A stretch of 64,000 nt of DNA from Pseudoscleropodium purum (taxonomy: Eukaryota; Streptophyta; Bryopsida; Hypnales; Brachytheciaceae): the NCBI GenBank assembly GCA_963969395.1, contig OZ017801.1, positions 21,271,611 through 21,335,610 of the forward strand. The letters are read 5' to 3'. Each line of letters begins with the position of its first letter. Position 1 is the stretch's first letter. The notes beneath the pieces are model-generated. The model had not been told where the DNA came from, did not search any database, and worked only from the letters and a program-made list of their open reading frames with translations. The position numbers and the translations under genes are program-made. Below are positions 11,964-22,370 of the stretch, piece by piece.

Positions 11964-13742
11964 TTGGAGCCATTGCGGGAGACAAGAGCCAGTGCTCTGG
12001 AGAAGGAGACAGTTGCGAGGGAGCACCTGCGAAGAAGCAGTTGTGAAGAGGCAACTACGAGGAGGCAGTGCCGTTGGAAGAGGCGACAGAACCAGTCAAG
12101 GCATGCTATGGTATCGGCAACAGCTTTTAGGCTCTCATCCAAAGATGCTGAGATATACACGTTATACATTTCGGAGCTTGATGATATTGAGAACACCGAT
12201 GGATTGGACTCCATTCCAAGTGAGTATAAAGACTTGTATGAAGTATTCAGCAAGAAGTCTTCCAACGAATTACCTGAACATGGACCGTCTGACATGAAAA
12301 TAGAGTTCAAGGAAGGTCAAGAGCCCAAAAACATGGGTTTACGACCTATGTCCCCAGTGGAGTTGGAGGAACTTTGGGGGTACTTGGAGGAAAATTTGGG
12401 AAAAGGATGGATCCGTAGATCCAAATCCCCAGTCTCAGCCCCTATTGTGTTTGCTCGGAAAAAAGACGGATCAATCCGTGTATGCATCAATTATAGAAAT
12501 CTAAATAAAGTTACAATTCGGAATCGTTATCCACTACCACTTATTCCAGAATTAACAGATCGCTTGGTGGGAGCCAATATATTTACTAAACTTGATATAC
12601 GACAAGCGTATCATAGAATAAGAATGGCTTTAGGTCATGAGTATAAAACAACTTTCAAGAGCCGGTATGGATTATTTGAATATTTGGTGATGCCATTTGG
12701 CCTCACCAATGCCCCTGCACAATTTCAGACTCATATGCAAAATATCTTTGCTGATTTATTGGACATCTCAGTTGTTATTTATCTCGATGACATATTAATT
12801 TTTTCAAAGACTATAGAAGAACATAGACAAGTGGTGAGAGATGTTCTACAAAGATTACAAAAGCATGGCCTTTATGTTAAACTTTCAAAGTGTGAATTTC
12901 ATTGCTCCTTAGTGGAATTTTTGGGTATGATAGTGTCTTCACGAGGCTTGGAAATGTGTAAGGACAAAATACAGACTATGGAAGACTGGCCAATACCGAA
13001 AAACATAAAAGAAGTACAATCATTTTTAGGTTTCGCCAATTTTTATCGCAAATTTGTGCAAGACTACTCTCGTATAGCAATCCCCCTTACAACTTTGACA
13101 CGTAAGAATCAAGTATTTTTGTGGTCCAATCAAGCTCAAGAGGCATTTAAGGGACTTCGAACCCGGTTTTGTAAGGCACCGCTGTTATTACACCCAAACT
13201 TTCAACGACCTTTCTTTATTGAGACTGATGCATTAGACACCGCAACGGGTGGAATTCTTTCTCAGCAAGGGGAGGATGGCCACCTCCATCCCTGTGCTTA
13301 TCGTAGTTCAAAAATGTCACCTACGGAACAAAATTACGATATTTATGATAAGGAATTATTAAGTATCGTCCATGCTTTTCAGGATTGGTGTGTTTACTTG
13401 GAAGGATCACCGCATGAAATACAAGTTATTTTAGATCACAAGAATCTAGAATATTTCCTAACTACAAAACAACTTAATCGTCAACAAACTCGATGGTCTG
13501 AGTTTTTATCATCATTCTATTTTGTTATTCAACATCGCCCTGGATCGATGAATGGCAGAGCTGACGCTCTTTCAAGGAGGGTTGATGTTATAGAAGAGGA
13601 GTCTCTACAACCAAGGCCTCTCTTAAAGCTCACAGCTCTAGAAAGTTGTGAACCAACTTGGACAGATGAAAAAATTTTGGAGGCAATTCGGGCCGGGACT
13701 AAGGAAGATATAATGATGAAACCTATAGTTGCATTTTTTTAA
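11964..13742 (+). pseudogene. pol: Retrotransposon reverse transcriptase and RNase H
   Basis: An open frame of 592 codons carries a complete gypsy RT. Visible motifs are LDIRQAYHRIRM, MPFGLTNAPAQFQ and the catalytic V-I-Y-L-D-D box around residues 268-275. RNase H follows (FIETDALDTATGGILSQQ, then YDIYDKELLSIVHAFQDW), with the DALSR motif before the linker to integrase. The first ~50 residues are repetitive Glu/Arg-rich sequence joining from the protease in another frame. A TAA at 13740 separates it from the integrase, which continues in the same frame. The RT core itself looks intact. Confidence 0.9.
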
Positions 13743-15155
13743 AATGGATCGGCTCAAGCACCATTAGATATTCGCCGGCGACTCCATCTATATAGTTTCA
13801 AGGACGGAATATTATGGTTTCAAAACACAATTTTCGTACCAAATATTGAAGAACTTCATCGACAAATCCTAAGGTCTAGACATGACTCTCCTACTACGGG
13901 CCATCAAGGTCGTGCAAAAACCTTGGATTTAGTATCGAGAAGTTTCTATTGGCCAACACTACACAAGTATGTTCATAGATATGTGGATGGTTGTGATATA
14001 TGCCAACGCTCTAAACCATCACATCATGCACCCTATGATTTATTACAACCAATTCCAATTGCTGAAGCTCCTTGGAAGCGAATTACCGCCGATTTTATAG
14101 TCAAACTACTGGTTAGCAATGGTTATGACGCAATTATGGTGGTGGTGGATAAAAACATGAAACTTGCTCATTTTATTTCCACCAATGAGAAAATTGATTC
14201 TAGTGGGGCGGCCACATTGTATCTACACAACATTTGGAAACACCACGGATTACCAAACGAAGTTATTTCAGACCGGGGCACAATTTTTGTGTCTAAATTT
14301 ATAAGAAGATTATATGAACTATTGCGTATTTGACCCTCCCCAAGTACAGCATTTCACCCACAATTTGACGGCCAAACGGAGCGGATTAACCAAATTTTAG
14401 AACAATACTTACGCATGTTCACCACAAGACAACAAGATGATTGGTCTAACTTATTACCGTTAGCAAAATTCGCTTATAATAATACAATTCATTTGGTCAC
14501 AGGATTATCACCTTTCTACGCTACCTATGGCTACCATCCTTCAATATCATTCACGTCTCCATCAACATCAACGGTCCCAGCTGCTGAAAATCGAATTCGC
14601 TACTTACAAGCAATTCATGAAGAGGTGAAGACTATGTTACAAATTGCAAGGGATCAAGCAAAAAGAAAATATGACCAAGCTTGTCATATGCAAAAAACTT
14701 TCAAAGTGGGAGACAAGGTACTCCTTCGCCATGATAATATTGCCATCCAAGTCCCATCCCGAAAATTAACAGCCAAGTTTCTAGGGCCGTTTTCAATTAT
14801 AGCAAAATATTCAGATATAGTTTATCGTTTGAAATTACCTAAGAATCTTCGTATCCATGACGTATTCTATATATCGTTGCTCGAGGAATACCATCAAGAT
14901 ACAATTCCTGGACGCCATCAGAGACAACCTCCACCTATTATGACTTCTGAAGGAGACATTGAATATGAAGTATAAGAGGTTCTTGACTCTAGATTGTTTG
15001 GACGATGGAAAAACCTTCAATACTTGGTTTCGTGGACCGGTTATGGCCCTGAACAAAACTCATGGGAACCGGCTCAAAATCTCAAGAATGCTCCAGATGC
15101 GGTAAAAGAATTCCATCGCCGACATCCAGATGCTCTGAAACTAAAGGGGGGGTAA
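13743..15155 (+). pseudogene. pol: Retrotransposon integrase and chromodomain, two internal stops
   Basis: In the RT frame the sequence shows the HHCC zinc-binding module (H-x3-5-H ... C-D-I-C-Q-R-S-K-P near 13990-14020), then the DDE core (ITADF, VISDRGTIF, and TERINQ). Stops are TGA at 14331 and TAA at 14973. After the latter the same frame encodes a chromodomain: a [20 protein letters not shown] core at about 15022-15081 and EFHRRHP near its end, closing with TAA at 15153. Chromodomains of this kind bind methylated histone H3 and steer insertion to heterochromatin in known chromoviruses. The polypeptide is clearly non-functional as it stands. Confidence 0.88.
15143..15152 (+). other. Polypurine tract for plus-strand priming
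   Basis: AAAGGGGGGG lies three bases before the 3' LTR, the standard position of the LTR-element polypurine tract. It overlaps the last Gly codons of the polyprotein. Confidence 0.8.
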
Positions 15156-15472
15156 TGTTACGACCTAAGTCGCAACAGCTAGACTTAAGGACCGGAGGAC
15201 CAAGGTATCAAACGGAGTACATTAGTCACATGGTATAGCGGTTAGGGAAATTAGTCATCTCTCTCAATTTCGAGTAAATACCCAAACTGGGAATTATCAT
15301 GTACGCATTCTCTTGTAATCAAATGGAGCTCAGAAGATTATATTTTCTTGTGCAATCCCTTTATTATGATCTGTGATGAGTGTGTCATATTTCTATGTGA
15401 TTATTTGATGTATGATTGGTCTTTAGGACGGACGGAGTGTTGACAGGCAAGGTCCTGCCGTCGATCGTAATA
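15156..15472 (+). repeat. 3' LTR (317 bp)
   Basis: Begins TGTTACGACC and ends GATCGTAATA; the terminal CA of the 5' LTR has become TA here. Followed immediately by the target repeat CTTAG. Confidence 0.93.
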
Positions 15473-15518
15473 CTTAGTCATATTTTTGCAGTCATAAAAC
15501 ACTCAAATCCTAGTAGTG

Positions 15519-16277
15519 TATGCAATGAAATTGTAGGAGTTTGTCCCAAACTTTTGATTGGACACTCTGAGTCTCAAACAAATTTTTGGAGATGAAAGTC
15601 AGTTTGAGTTACCAACTTCTCTTAGTTCAAAGTTTCTTGAAAAAAGTTATTCTACTATGCCTACATGAGGTTTGAAGTTCTACATTACATACAATTCCTA
15701 CGCGTTTTCACAATGAGGGGTCAAGCTCTCATCTTCAAATTGTCCCATACCCTTTGAAGATTCATGATAGACAATGAATTTCATTATAAAAACAATCTCT
15801 CAACCCATTGCAGACAGGACATAATTTGGAAATGCATTGTAGTGAAGACTTCTCTAGAATTTGGATTTTCTATACAATTCCTTGGATTGTGGGGGAGTGA
15901 CTTCTTTATTTTCAAAATCTTTCAGAAATTTGAATTTAGATAATTTCTGGTCATCGGATCAAAAATTTGTAAGCGGATGTGCTGGGGTCCATGAGGTTCA
16001 GTAACTGCTGAATAAAATACCAACCATATGGGAACAGCACTTGTTTACGAAGCAATCGGTACAGTTCCGAACCCGAACTGCTGGAAATTAAAAATGATTT
16101 CCTTTTACTGTTCAAGTTTTATCTTTAAGCACATGCTCTTTGCAAACGACAGGTGGGAACGTACCCTTATAAGGATGAAAACTGCATCATTCATCCATTC
16201 CGTAAACTGATCTCTACTGAGAAAGGAGACATTTGTTAGTTTAGGGTTTAGTGCAGCCACGATCCACCTTCCTGGTT
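15519..16277. other. Intergenic region between CACTA element and GMC gene
   Basis: No gene is supported. It contains the inverted repeat arm at 15530-15690. The GC content rises toward 16.3 kb, where the 3' side of the GMC oxidoreductase begins. Confidence 0.5.
15530..15690 (-). repeat. Dispersed repeat, inverted partner of 3590-3745
   Basis: The reverse complement matches 3590-3745 with scattered differences over about 150 bp, sharing CCTCATGTAGGCATAGTA and the CTTTTTTCAAGAAA block. Its left edge lies about 10 bp outside the CACTA target repeat. Confidence 0.6.
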
Positions 16278-16365
16278 TCTATGTTCTCTGGAGATGGCGG
16301 GACGATTGCAGCGACAAAACCGCAAGAGAATGCACAGGGTTTGCGGAGTAGCCAGGCATGTGCAA
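16278..16365 (-). pseudogene. Duplicated 3'-end fragment of the GMC oxidoreductase
   Basis: Sequence around GGAGATGGCGGGACGATTGC through CGCAAGAGAATGCACAGGGT repeats, with about 10-15% change, the 3' end of the gene at about 16397-16470. On the minus strand both encode the C-terminal 'SANPV(R/H)SLA(A/V)LSLQ' helix, here ending HLQRT. Only the last ~25-30 codons are present. It could be the remnant of a tandem duplication or an alternative last exon. No acceptor that would make it an exon is convincing. Confidence 0.6.
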
Positions 16366-16390
16366 CCATGATCCAATCTGCCATTGATAT

Positions 16391-18070
16391 TTAGTTTCTC
16401 CGGAGATGGCGAGACAATTGCAGCGACAAAGCTGCAAGAGAACGCACAGGGTTCGCGGAGGAGCTATACGGCAGCACGGACATGTCACAAACGTACAGCC
16501 CGGGGTGGCCGCGCACCATGAGATCCTCGTCCACCACCGACGCGCCGCCGAAGTCGTTGCTGTCCAAGCGAGGCGTGGCTGGCATGCGCAGCGTTCCGAC
16601 GGAGTGGTGCACCGTGCCATAGCCAAACCCTCGCCCGTTTTCGCCGAGGTAGCCAACAGGCGAAGCCGGCGCGCCGTCTTTCCGGAACTGCGAGAAGATC
16701 TTGAATATCAAGTCGTTCAGCACGGCAAAAATCTGATCGTTCGATTTCGTCCACCCCGCCAACGCCTTGAATCGGTTTTGCGATAGGTCGTCCATCCAGT
16801 TCAGGTTCTTGAACTTTATATCCGGGACGTAGGGCTCGGACAGATTGATGACATTTGCGTTGTCGAGGAGATTGCCGAAGCTGAACTTGACTTCGACAAT
16901 TGATTGCCCTGCGCCGATGGGAACCTCCGGAGAGGAGGGATCATTCTCCCTCAGATGCCAGTACTCGTGGTTCACGTTCATTTCGATGTTGAACGGGTAC
17001 CGAATTGCACGCCCGTTGTCCTCCCGCAAGCCTTTCGAGTAGAAGATGATCTTGGCGTGCCCGTTACGCGGAATCGGGGTGTTGTTAATGTGCGTCACGC
17101 CTCCCTCAATCCAGTTCGTTGTTGGATGATCGGTTAGTCCCTTCCCTACGACTTCTTGAACTGGCTGTGGCAAGGAGTTGAAAACAGGGGAGCGGCGGAC
17201 GATCTTCGGGCTTTCGAGAGCTCCAGCTGCAAGAACCACGACTTTTGCTGTGATGACACGAGTGCGTTTCCCGATTACGTCTTTCACTTGTAATTTGAGG
17301 CGACCGTCGGCTTGTTTTTCCACGGATTCGACGTAGTGGTTGAGCAGTAGCTGGAGGCGGTTGCGGTTTGCGGCGTTGGGATCATCTGGCTTCAAGCCGA
17401 GTTGGTTGATGAGAAGCTCCGCGGTGTTGAAGACGCCAGTTGGCTCTATGAAAAACTCCTTCGCTGGCGCTCCTGATGGCGTTAGGTATGGTTGATGTAA
17501 TGCGCGAGGAGTTTCTATGATATCGAAATGCTCCGCGAGCGGGCTCTGTCGTAGGGCTTGTACGATGGCTTGCGCCGTTTGGCCTAGAGTTACGGACGAG
17601 TTGAGCTTCTGACCTGCTTCGGTGAGGTCGTTGGCGAGCCGGGAACGCACGTTGGGAGGAAAGAATTGAAGCTCCCAGGGCTGCACCGACGGGATAAGAC
17701 CGGACCAGAAGATGGAGCGTCCGCCGAGATTGAGCTGAGGCTTCTCTCCGATGTAAAACTCGCTCTTGTCGTTGCCCGTTTGTTTGAAATTATCGACTCC
17801 GTACTTGCTCGCCACAGAAGCGTTCGGGAAACGGCTGATGTTGTAGACGTGCGTCGGGAATAGATAGGAGCCAGCCTCGATCACCAGAATGCGCTTGTTG
17901 CTGCTGTTGTCCGCCAAGTCGTCGGCTAAGATGCCGCCTCCCATGCCTGAGCCTACAATCACCACGTCGAAATCCAGGTTATCGCCGGTGTACTCAGGAA
18001 ACAGCCGGCGCTGCGTCTCGCTCTGCTGAGTGATGAGGTTGTTGTACGTTGTCTCGGTAAACCCCGCCAT
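16391..18070 (-). CDS. GMC-family FAD oxidoreductase, intronless
   Basis: This predicted 559-residue flavoenzyme belongs to the glucose-methanol-choline oxidoreductases, which oxidise alcohol groups using FAD. Seen directly: the dinucleotide-binding G-S-G-M-G-G-G around residues 40-46 after a beta strand (FDVVIVG), 'EAGS' at the end of the Rossmann fold, 'LNLGGRSIFWSG' (the FAD-contacting GG motif), 'AGALESPKI', and a GMC C-terminal domain with tandem His near residue 488 (HHSVGTLRM) and Asn near 540 (SANPV), the expected catalytic His/Asn pair. The ATG at 18070 was chosen for its strong context (G at -3, G at +4); the frame is open further upstream but without an ATG. No signal peptide is seen. 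One exon and GC-rich coding sequence in a plant fit a microbial origin, but that needs a tree. The substrate cannot be predicted. Confidence 0.85.
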   Translation of the reverse strand: MAGFTETTYNNLITQQSETQRRLFPEYTGDNLDFDVVIVGSGMGGGILADDLADNSSNKRILVIEAGSYLFPTHVYNISRFPNASVASKYGVDNFKQTGNDKSEFYIGEKPQLNLGGRSIFWSGLIPSVQPWELQFFPPNVRSRLANDLTEAGQKLNSSVTLGQTAQAIVQALRQSPLAEHFDIIETPRALHQPYLTPSGAPAKEFFIEPTGVFNTAELLINQLGLKPDDPNAANRNRLQLLLNHYVESVEKQADGRLKLQVKDVIGKRTRVITAKVVVLAAGALESPKIVRRSPVFNSLPQPVQEVVGKGLTDHPTTNWIEGGVTHINNTPIPRNGHAKIIFYSKGLREDNGRAIRYPFNIEMNVNHEYWHLRENDPSSPEVPIGAGQSIVEVKFSFGNLLDNANVINLSEPYVPDIKFKNLNWMDDLSQNRFKALAGWTKSNDQIFAVLNDLIFKIFSQFRKDGAPASPVGYLGENGRGFGYGTVHHSVGTLRMPATPRLDSNDFGGASVVDEDLMVRGHPGLYVCDMSVLPYSSSANPVRSLAALSLQLSRHLRRN

Positions 18071-21000
18071 GGCTAGCGACGAGCTTCCAAATCTCTCGTC
18101 AGTTCTATTTAACTCTCTTCCGACAACCCCCAATCCGATTCTGCAATGTACCGCCAAGACTATCTGCAGCAGTGCAATGCAATCTAGACTAAATGACAAA
18201 TGCGGGTAGCTAGATAGCGTTTCTATTTTCAGCGAGAGTTTGTGCAGGTGCTCAATGCAATCTTGACGAATGCGGGAGGCTAGATATTGCTCAAGTCCAA
18301 CACTGCCATCGAAATGCGATCAAGAATGGCAATGCAAATAAGGACGTCAGCGTTGCACTGAAGCTGCTAGTGAACCCTTCATCTGCAGTGTGATTGCAGG
18401 AATAAAGGTCACGAGGGTTTATACTACTGAGAATGTTGTACTTCTGAAGTACTTTGATCCTCTTCATTCGTCTAACAAGTAAAACGTGTGGCAAAAAATT
18501 TCAACGCAACGGCATGGGCAGTGATGGTGAGAGAATAATTAGTGCGCAGCATCATCTTGCTGCTCAGTGCTGAATAAGCTTATCTCCATTGGCTGGTGCC
18601 GAGCGCGTTTGCAGTCTTGCAACCAATGCCTGCGACGCTGTATGTAACTGATGTACTAAAAATCAGGCTATCGATGTCTGAGAAAGTTACAGAAGGGAAT
18701 CCGCAGGGGTTGGTGACTCGTCAGTCAAATGAGTCAATGGCTCGTGGTGGGTACAGTATGTTGTTAGTAAAAGAAATGCATACCAAGGAAAGACAAGAAA
18801 CCAAAGAGCAATGTTGGGTGACGAATTCAGAGGAGAATGGAGAGCCTAAGAGCATCTCCTGCAACCTCTTGGACGCAGCCCACCTGATAGGTTTGCAAGG
18901 GGAGAGTGGCGGAGTTATTAGGGTGAAGGTGGTGGAGGCTGGGCCAGAAAACTTCTTGCGATTTTGGTAAGAGGGTTGGCAGCAGCGATTTCGAAACTGG
19001 CTAAATTTCGCTTAGTTGCTACTTAATTTTCTCATGCCCACAGTGTAAATTTGACTAATTACCCTGGAACCCATTCTGGGATCACTGGTCGGCATTGACT
19101 CGGAGCTGCTGAGGTTTCCACGGAGCCACCGTGCAATACAGAACAAACGAGCTCTTGTGTGGGCCATTAAGCCTTGACAAGCCAATCTATTGTTAGTGGA
19201 GTAGGGAGCTTAACAAATGTGTTAAATTTTTGTTGGTAGCTTGTATGAATTTCTTGAAATGATTTCATATAACTTCTATATTATATAAGACACTTATGTG
19301 CTAGTTTGTGAGAATATGGGACATTTTAAATTCCTAACCTAGAAATAAATAGATAAAATGGCATTGCCATGTTCAATTCCATATGTCAAAGATGTCTATT
19401 TAGCAACTTTTGGGTATGCGTTACACAATTCTATAAATCATGAGGTATGTAAATTGTGGAAGATTTAGTACATTGTGACTAATGTAATGAATGTCCTTGA
19501 AATGGGTTTTCCATACCTTTAATTATTAATCCCTAAGCAATGTATGTACCTACACAATGTGTACTTAATTTTAATATTCTTTCCTATGCATGGTCTATTT
19601 TTTTTTCCATCAAACATGAGTGGAAATTATTTTTATTTATTTATCAAAGATGAAATTATGTGTCCACTGCATATCCTTATAAAAATCAATTTTTTATCAA
19701 AAAAATTGAAATTAATATGAATTTTTGAAGAAAAGTAAAAAAATTCATTTTATGAACAAAATATGCTTAATAAATCTGAATTTTTTTGATACCGCTAAAT
19801 ATCATATTGCACAAAAATCATGATGTAAACCTAAAAAATTCCATATCAATTTTACAATTACAAAATCAATAGACAATGGTCATAGGCCCATAGTTCAACT
19901 TGCAATAAAATTTTCAAAAGGATCCTACATTGAAAAATAAAAGCTACATGATTGAATGCCCATATTTGAAAATATTGATTAAAAAAATTCTAATATTAAC
20001 CTAGTCAATGAAAACCTTCTTTAGTTAATCAATGATGGTAGTGTGTGAGTTTAAAAATGTAAGCCCATAAGCCTTGAGTTTAGATATAAGTAGATATCCT
20101 ACAACAATTGAAGGTGCTTGTTACATATGTACCTGTAACATAGGTATTCTATATAACCATAGAAGGTGCCTATAACATAGGTATCTATGTTATAGGCACC
20201 TACAATATTGATATTTATAAAATGACTATCCTATAATCATGGAAGGTGCCTAAAATATAAGTGCCTAGGTTCCTAAGCTTACGGACTCTAAATCCTAAGC
20301 TCATATGCAAATAACCGTGCTAGGTTAATGATTCAAAACTTTGTTAGCAATGATGACAAAAAATGACTTGTTATTATGACCCCAAATATGTGAACCTTAA
20401 CTATGTTAACATGAAAGTATTGCTCCCATTACCAAGAAGTGGTTACCTTGGCATAGGGTGTGGCTAGCTAAGAACAAATTGTCCAAAGTAGACTCAACTA
20501 TGAACAAAAAGAACTTGGTCATGGTAGAAATAGCTCTAGAAATTCTAGGACAATGTCCTCACTATGCTTATTGACTGTAACTTGATCTAATTGGTTTGTT
20601 GATTTCTAGGCCACAATACCTCATTTCTTGAATTTTTTATCAACAACTCCTTCTCCCTCTATAGTTTAAGCAATGTTAGCCTACCAATTCATTAATGCAT
20701 GTCTTAACTTTTAGTTTAGCCAAGTTTAAAGGGCTGAGATGAATAGAGAGTCTCCAAGGACAGACAGACTCCCAAAATGGCTTGGACCACTACATTCTCT
20801 TAGCCTTGTTTGGGGGAAATGGGTGGTGATGCTTTGAGTTTACAATTTTTTGAATTAAATTTTTTTTTTCCAATACATGTGAATTCAAATAGGATTTTAA
20901 AAAAATTAGAAAGCTATCTAATAATGGTCAAAACTATTTAGGAAGTAAGTGTGAAGGGGGCATAAACATCATCAAATGAATAATGTAATTCTACATATTT

Positions 21001-21589
21001 TCTATAATTCTTCAAGCAAATTTATAATAGCATTTACAAAGTATTTTATTTTTTGGAATGTGTTGTATAAAATAAGCCATTTTATTTGTGCCAATATTGA
21101 ACATTTTAGATTTTGAATGTACATTATTAATACATGGTAATACGAATAGGATGGCTTGTATTAAATGTGCACAAAGAGAGACCACATCACCACATATTGG
21201 AATTAGGCTCTACATTCAATAATGCAATAGTAATCAGCATTCTCAAGAATCCTTGTTTGAGCATCCCTTCAAATAACTAGAAAGTATAACAAAAATCCTT
21301 AACACCTTGTTTTGCAAAATTAAATTCAACAAATAATTTATTCAAGTCCATTATCTCTTGTCTTCACATGTGGATATGTTAAAGCTTTAGATTTTTTTAA
21401 TTGATCTTAATCTGACTTGGCTTTGCTCTAAATAATTTTTACAAAAGTTACCATGCCACTACTACTATAGAGTATTTTGTGAAGTTTATTGCAAAATTGT
21501 TGAAAATGATACAACCTTTTCTATGAAGTTTCACTCTTAAATCTTATCATTATGACCTCTAAAATGTTATAGAATATCCTATACACTTG
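18071..21589. other. GMC upstream region passing into AT-rich intergenic DNA
   Basis: 18.07-19.1 kb has moderate GC and probably carries the GMC promoter; a TTAAATAG on the minus strand at 18105-18112 is too close to the ATG to be accepted as its TATA box. No other gene is supported. From 19.2 kb the DNA is AT-rich, with a hairpin-bearing dispersed repeat at 20040-20335. Confidence 0.5.
20040..20335. repeat. Hairpin-bearing dispersed repeat (relative at 41640-41885)
   Basis: A perfect 16-bp stem with a 4-base loop lies at 20165-20200 (GGTGCCTATAACATAG, loop GTAT, then its complement). The block shares GAAGGTGC(T/C)T, TATAAGTA and repeated 'AGGTGCC(T)TATA' pieces with 41640-41885. The outer edges (GTAAGCCCATAAGCC and CTAAGCTCATATGC) are only loosely inverted, so element ends are uncertain. 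Confidence 0.6.
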
Positions 21590-22163
21590 CACTACAAGAA
21601 AAACCTGTCCGGCACAACCGACTAAAGTATGACTGGATGTCCTAAATGACTACACTATGACTAGAGCTCTGTTATTTCACATTTTACACGACGTTTTTGT
21701 AAGGTAGTCATTTTATAGTCATTTTGCAAACGTAGGGATGAAGACTGTTGGAACTGTGACCAAACAGTGCGTTCATCCGCTGGTTTTCTGTGAGCGCATT
21801 GTTCAATGGCATGACGTGGGCGGATGACGACTTTCAGTTGACATACTCAGTTGTATGGTAGTCCGTTAATGACTATGTTTTGCCTACATGAATGACTTCT
21901 TCCTACTAAGGAATGACTGATTTGTACTAGGAGATGACTGTGATGTCCACAGTCAACATACTCAAACTTGAAATTATATTCTTTCCCATGAGATTAGTGG
22001 AAATCAAGGCATCCTACGGTCTTGAAAATGAATTTAAAAAAAACTCACATGCACTGAAACAAAATTATAGTCATCCACATGTGGAAGACCTCTTTCATTT
22101 TGCTGTGTAAGGCAAATGGAAGGGTGTGAGCATAATTCCTAGAGAAAAAGAATGCTCATCAAC
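21590..22163. repeat. Left subterminal motif region of the large CACTA element
   Basis: Non-coding. It carries clustered TATGACTGG, AATGACTACACTATGACTA, TAGTCATTTTATAGTCATTT and similar motifs. The block AATGACTACACTATGACTA also occurs, in direct rather than inverted orientation, near 33226-33245 in the right subterminal region. Probably transposase-binding DNA. Confidence 0.7.
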
Positions 22164-22370
22164 CTAGTATATTGCATGTGCTAACAAATTGTCCTCAGGT
22201 GACAAATCAATGGCCCCAATTAGAGACGGTACTTGTGAAGGTGTTGACACCACTTCTGGAGCTGTAAGACCAGGAGTTTCTACAGTGGTACTTATGAATA
22301 CATTAGGACTATCCAACACCTCCCTTTTAGCTCGTGCTTCTTTTTGCAAAACTATTTTCCATCCTGGTTT

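Larger units (their letters stand above)
9218..15472 (+). mobile_element. Ty3/gypsy chromovirus, full length but decayed
   Basis: Two 317-bp LTRs bound the element, which is flanked by the perfect 5-bp duplication CTTAG (9213-9217 and 15473-15477). Order: LTR, ~800-bp leader, Gag with zinc knuckle, aspartic protease, reverse transcriptase, RNase H, integrase, C-terminal chromodomain, purine tract AAAGGGGGGG (15143-15152), LTR. Protease-RT-RNase H-integrase order plus chromodomain defines a chromovirus (Metaviridae). I count 12 differences between the LTRs (about 3.8%), all transitions. In-frame stops lie in gag (10965), protease (11867) and integrase (13740, 14331, 14973). I could not identify a tRNA primer-binding site after the 5' LTR. 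It lies 46 bp inside the right end of the older CACTA element. Confidence 0.93.
7437..15518 (+). mobile_element. Non-autonomous CACTA element interrupted by a retrotransposon
   Basis: The left end reads CACTACAAGAAAATGATTG and the right end, reverse complemented, CACTACTAGGATTTGAGTG. Both continue with TTTTATGA(T/C)TGCAAAA and ATATGACT, giving imperfect terminal inverted repeats of about 45 bp. The element is flanked by the 3-bp direct repeat TAT (7434-7436 and 15519-15521), the target-site size expected of CACTA. Without the inserted retrotransposon and its duplicated CTTAG it is about 1.8 kb and has no transposase. Subterminal TATGACT/AGTCATA repeats are dense at both ends. It would need a transposase in trans; the intact-ended CACTA at 21590 shares the terminal CACTACAAGAA and a TGACT-based motif and is a candidate relative, by inference. 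Confidence 0.85.

Noticed and set aside
3066..16160. GTTCCCACCTG shared at 3068, 3119 and (inverted) 16150 as element ends
   Set aside because: The match is 11-18 bp with no consistent inverted ends or target duplications.
18071..18199. N-terminal extension of the GMC oxidoreductase with a hydrophobic, signal-like start
   Set aside because: The frame is open but its first codon is TTG, not ATG; the ATG at 18070 has a strong context and the family usually starts close to the FAD strand.
18596..18970. 124-codon plus-strand frame upstream of the GMC gene
   Set aside because: No similarity, motif or splice support; composition is not clearly coding.
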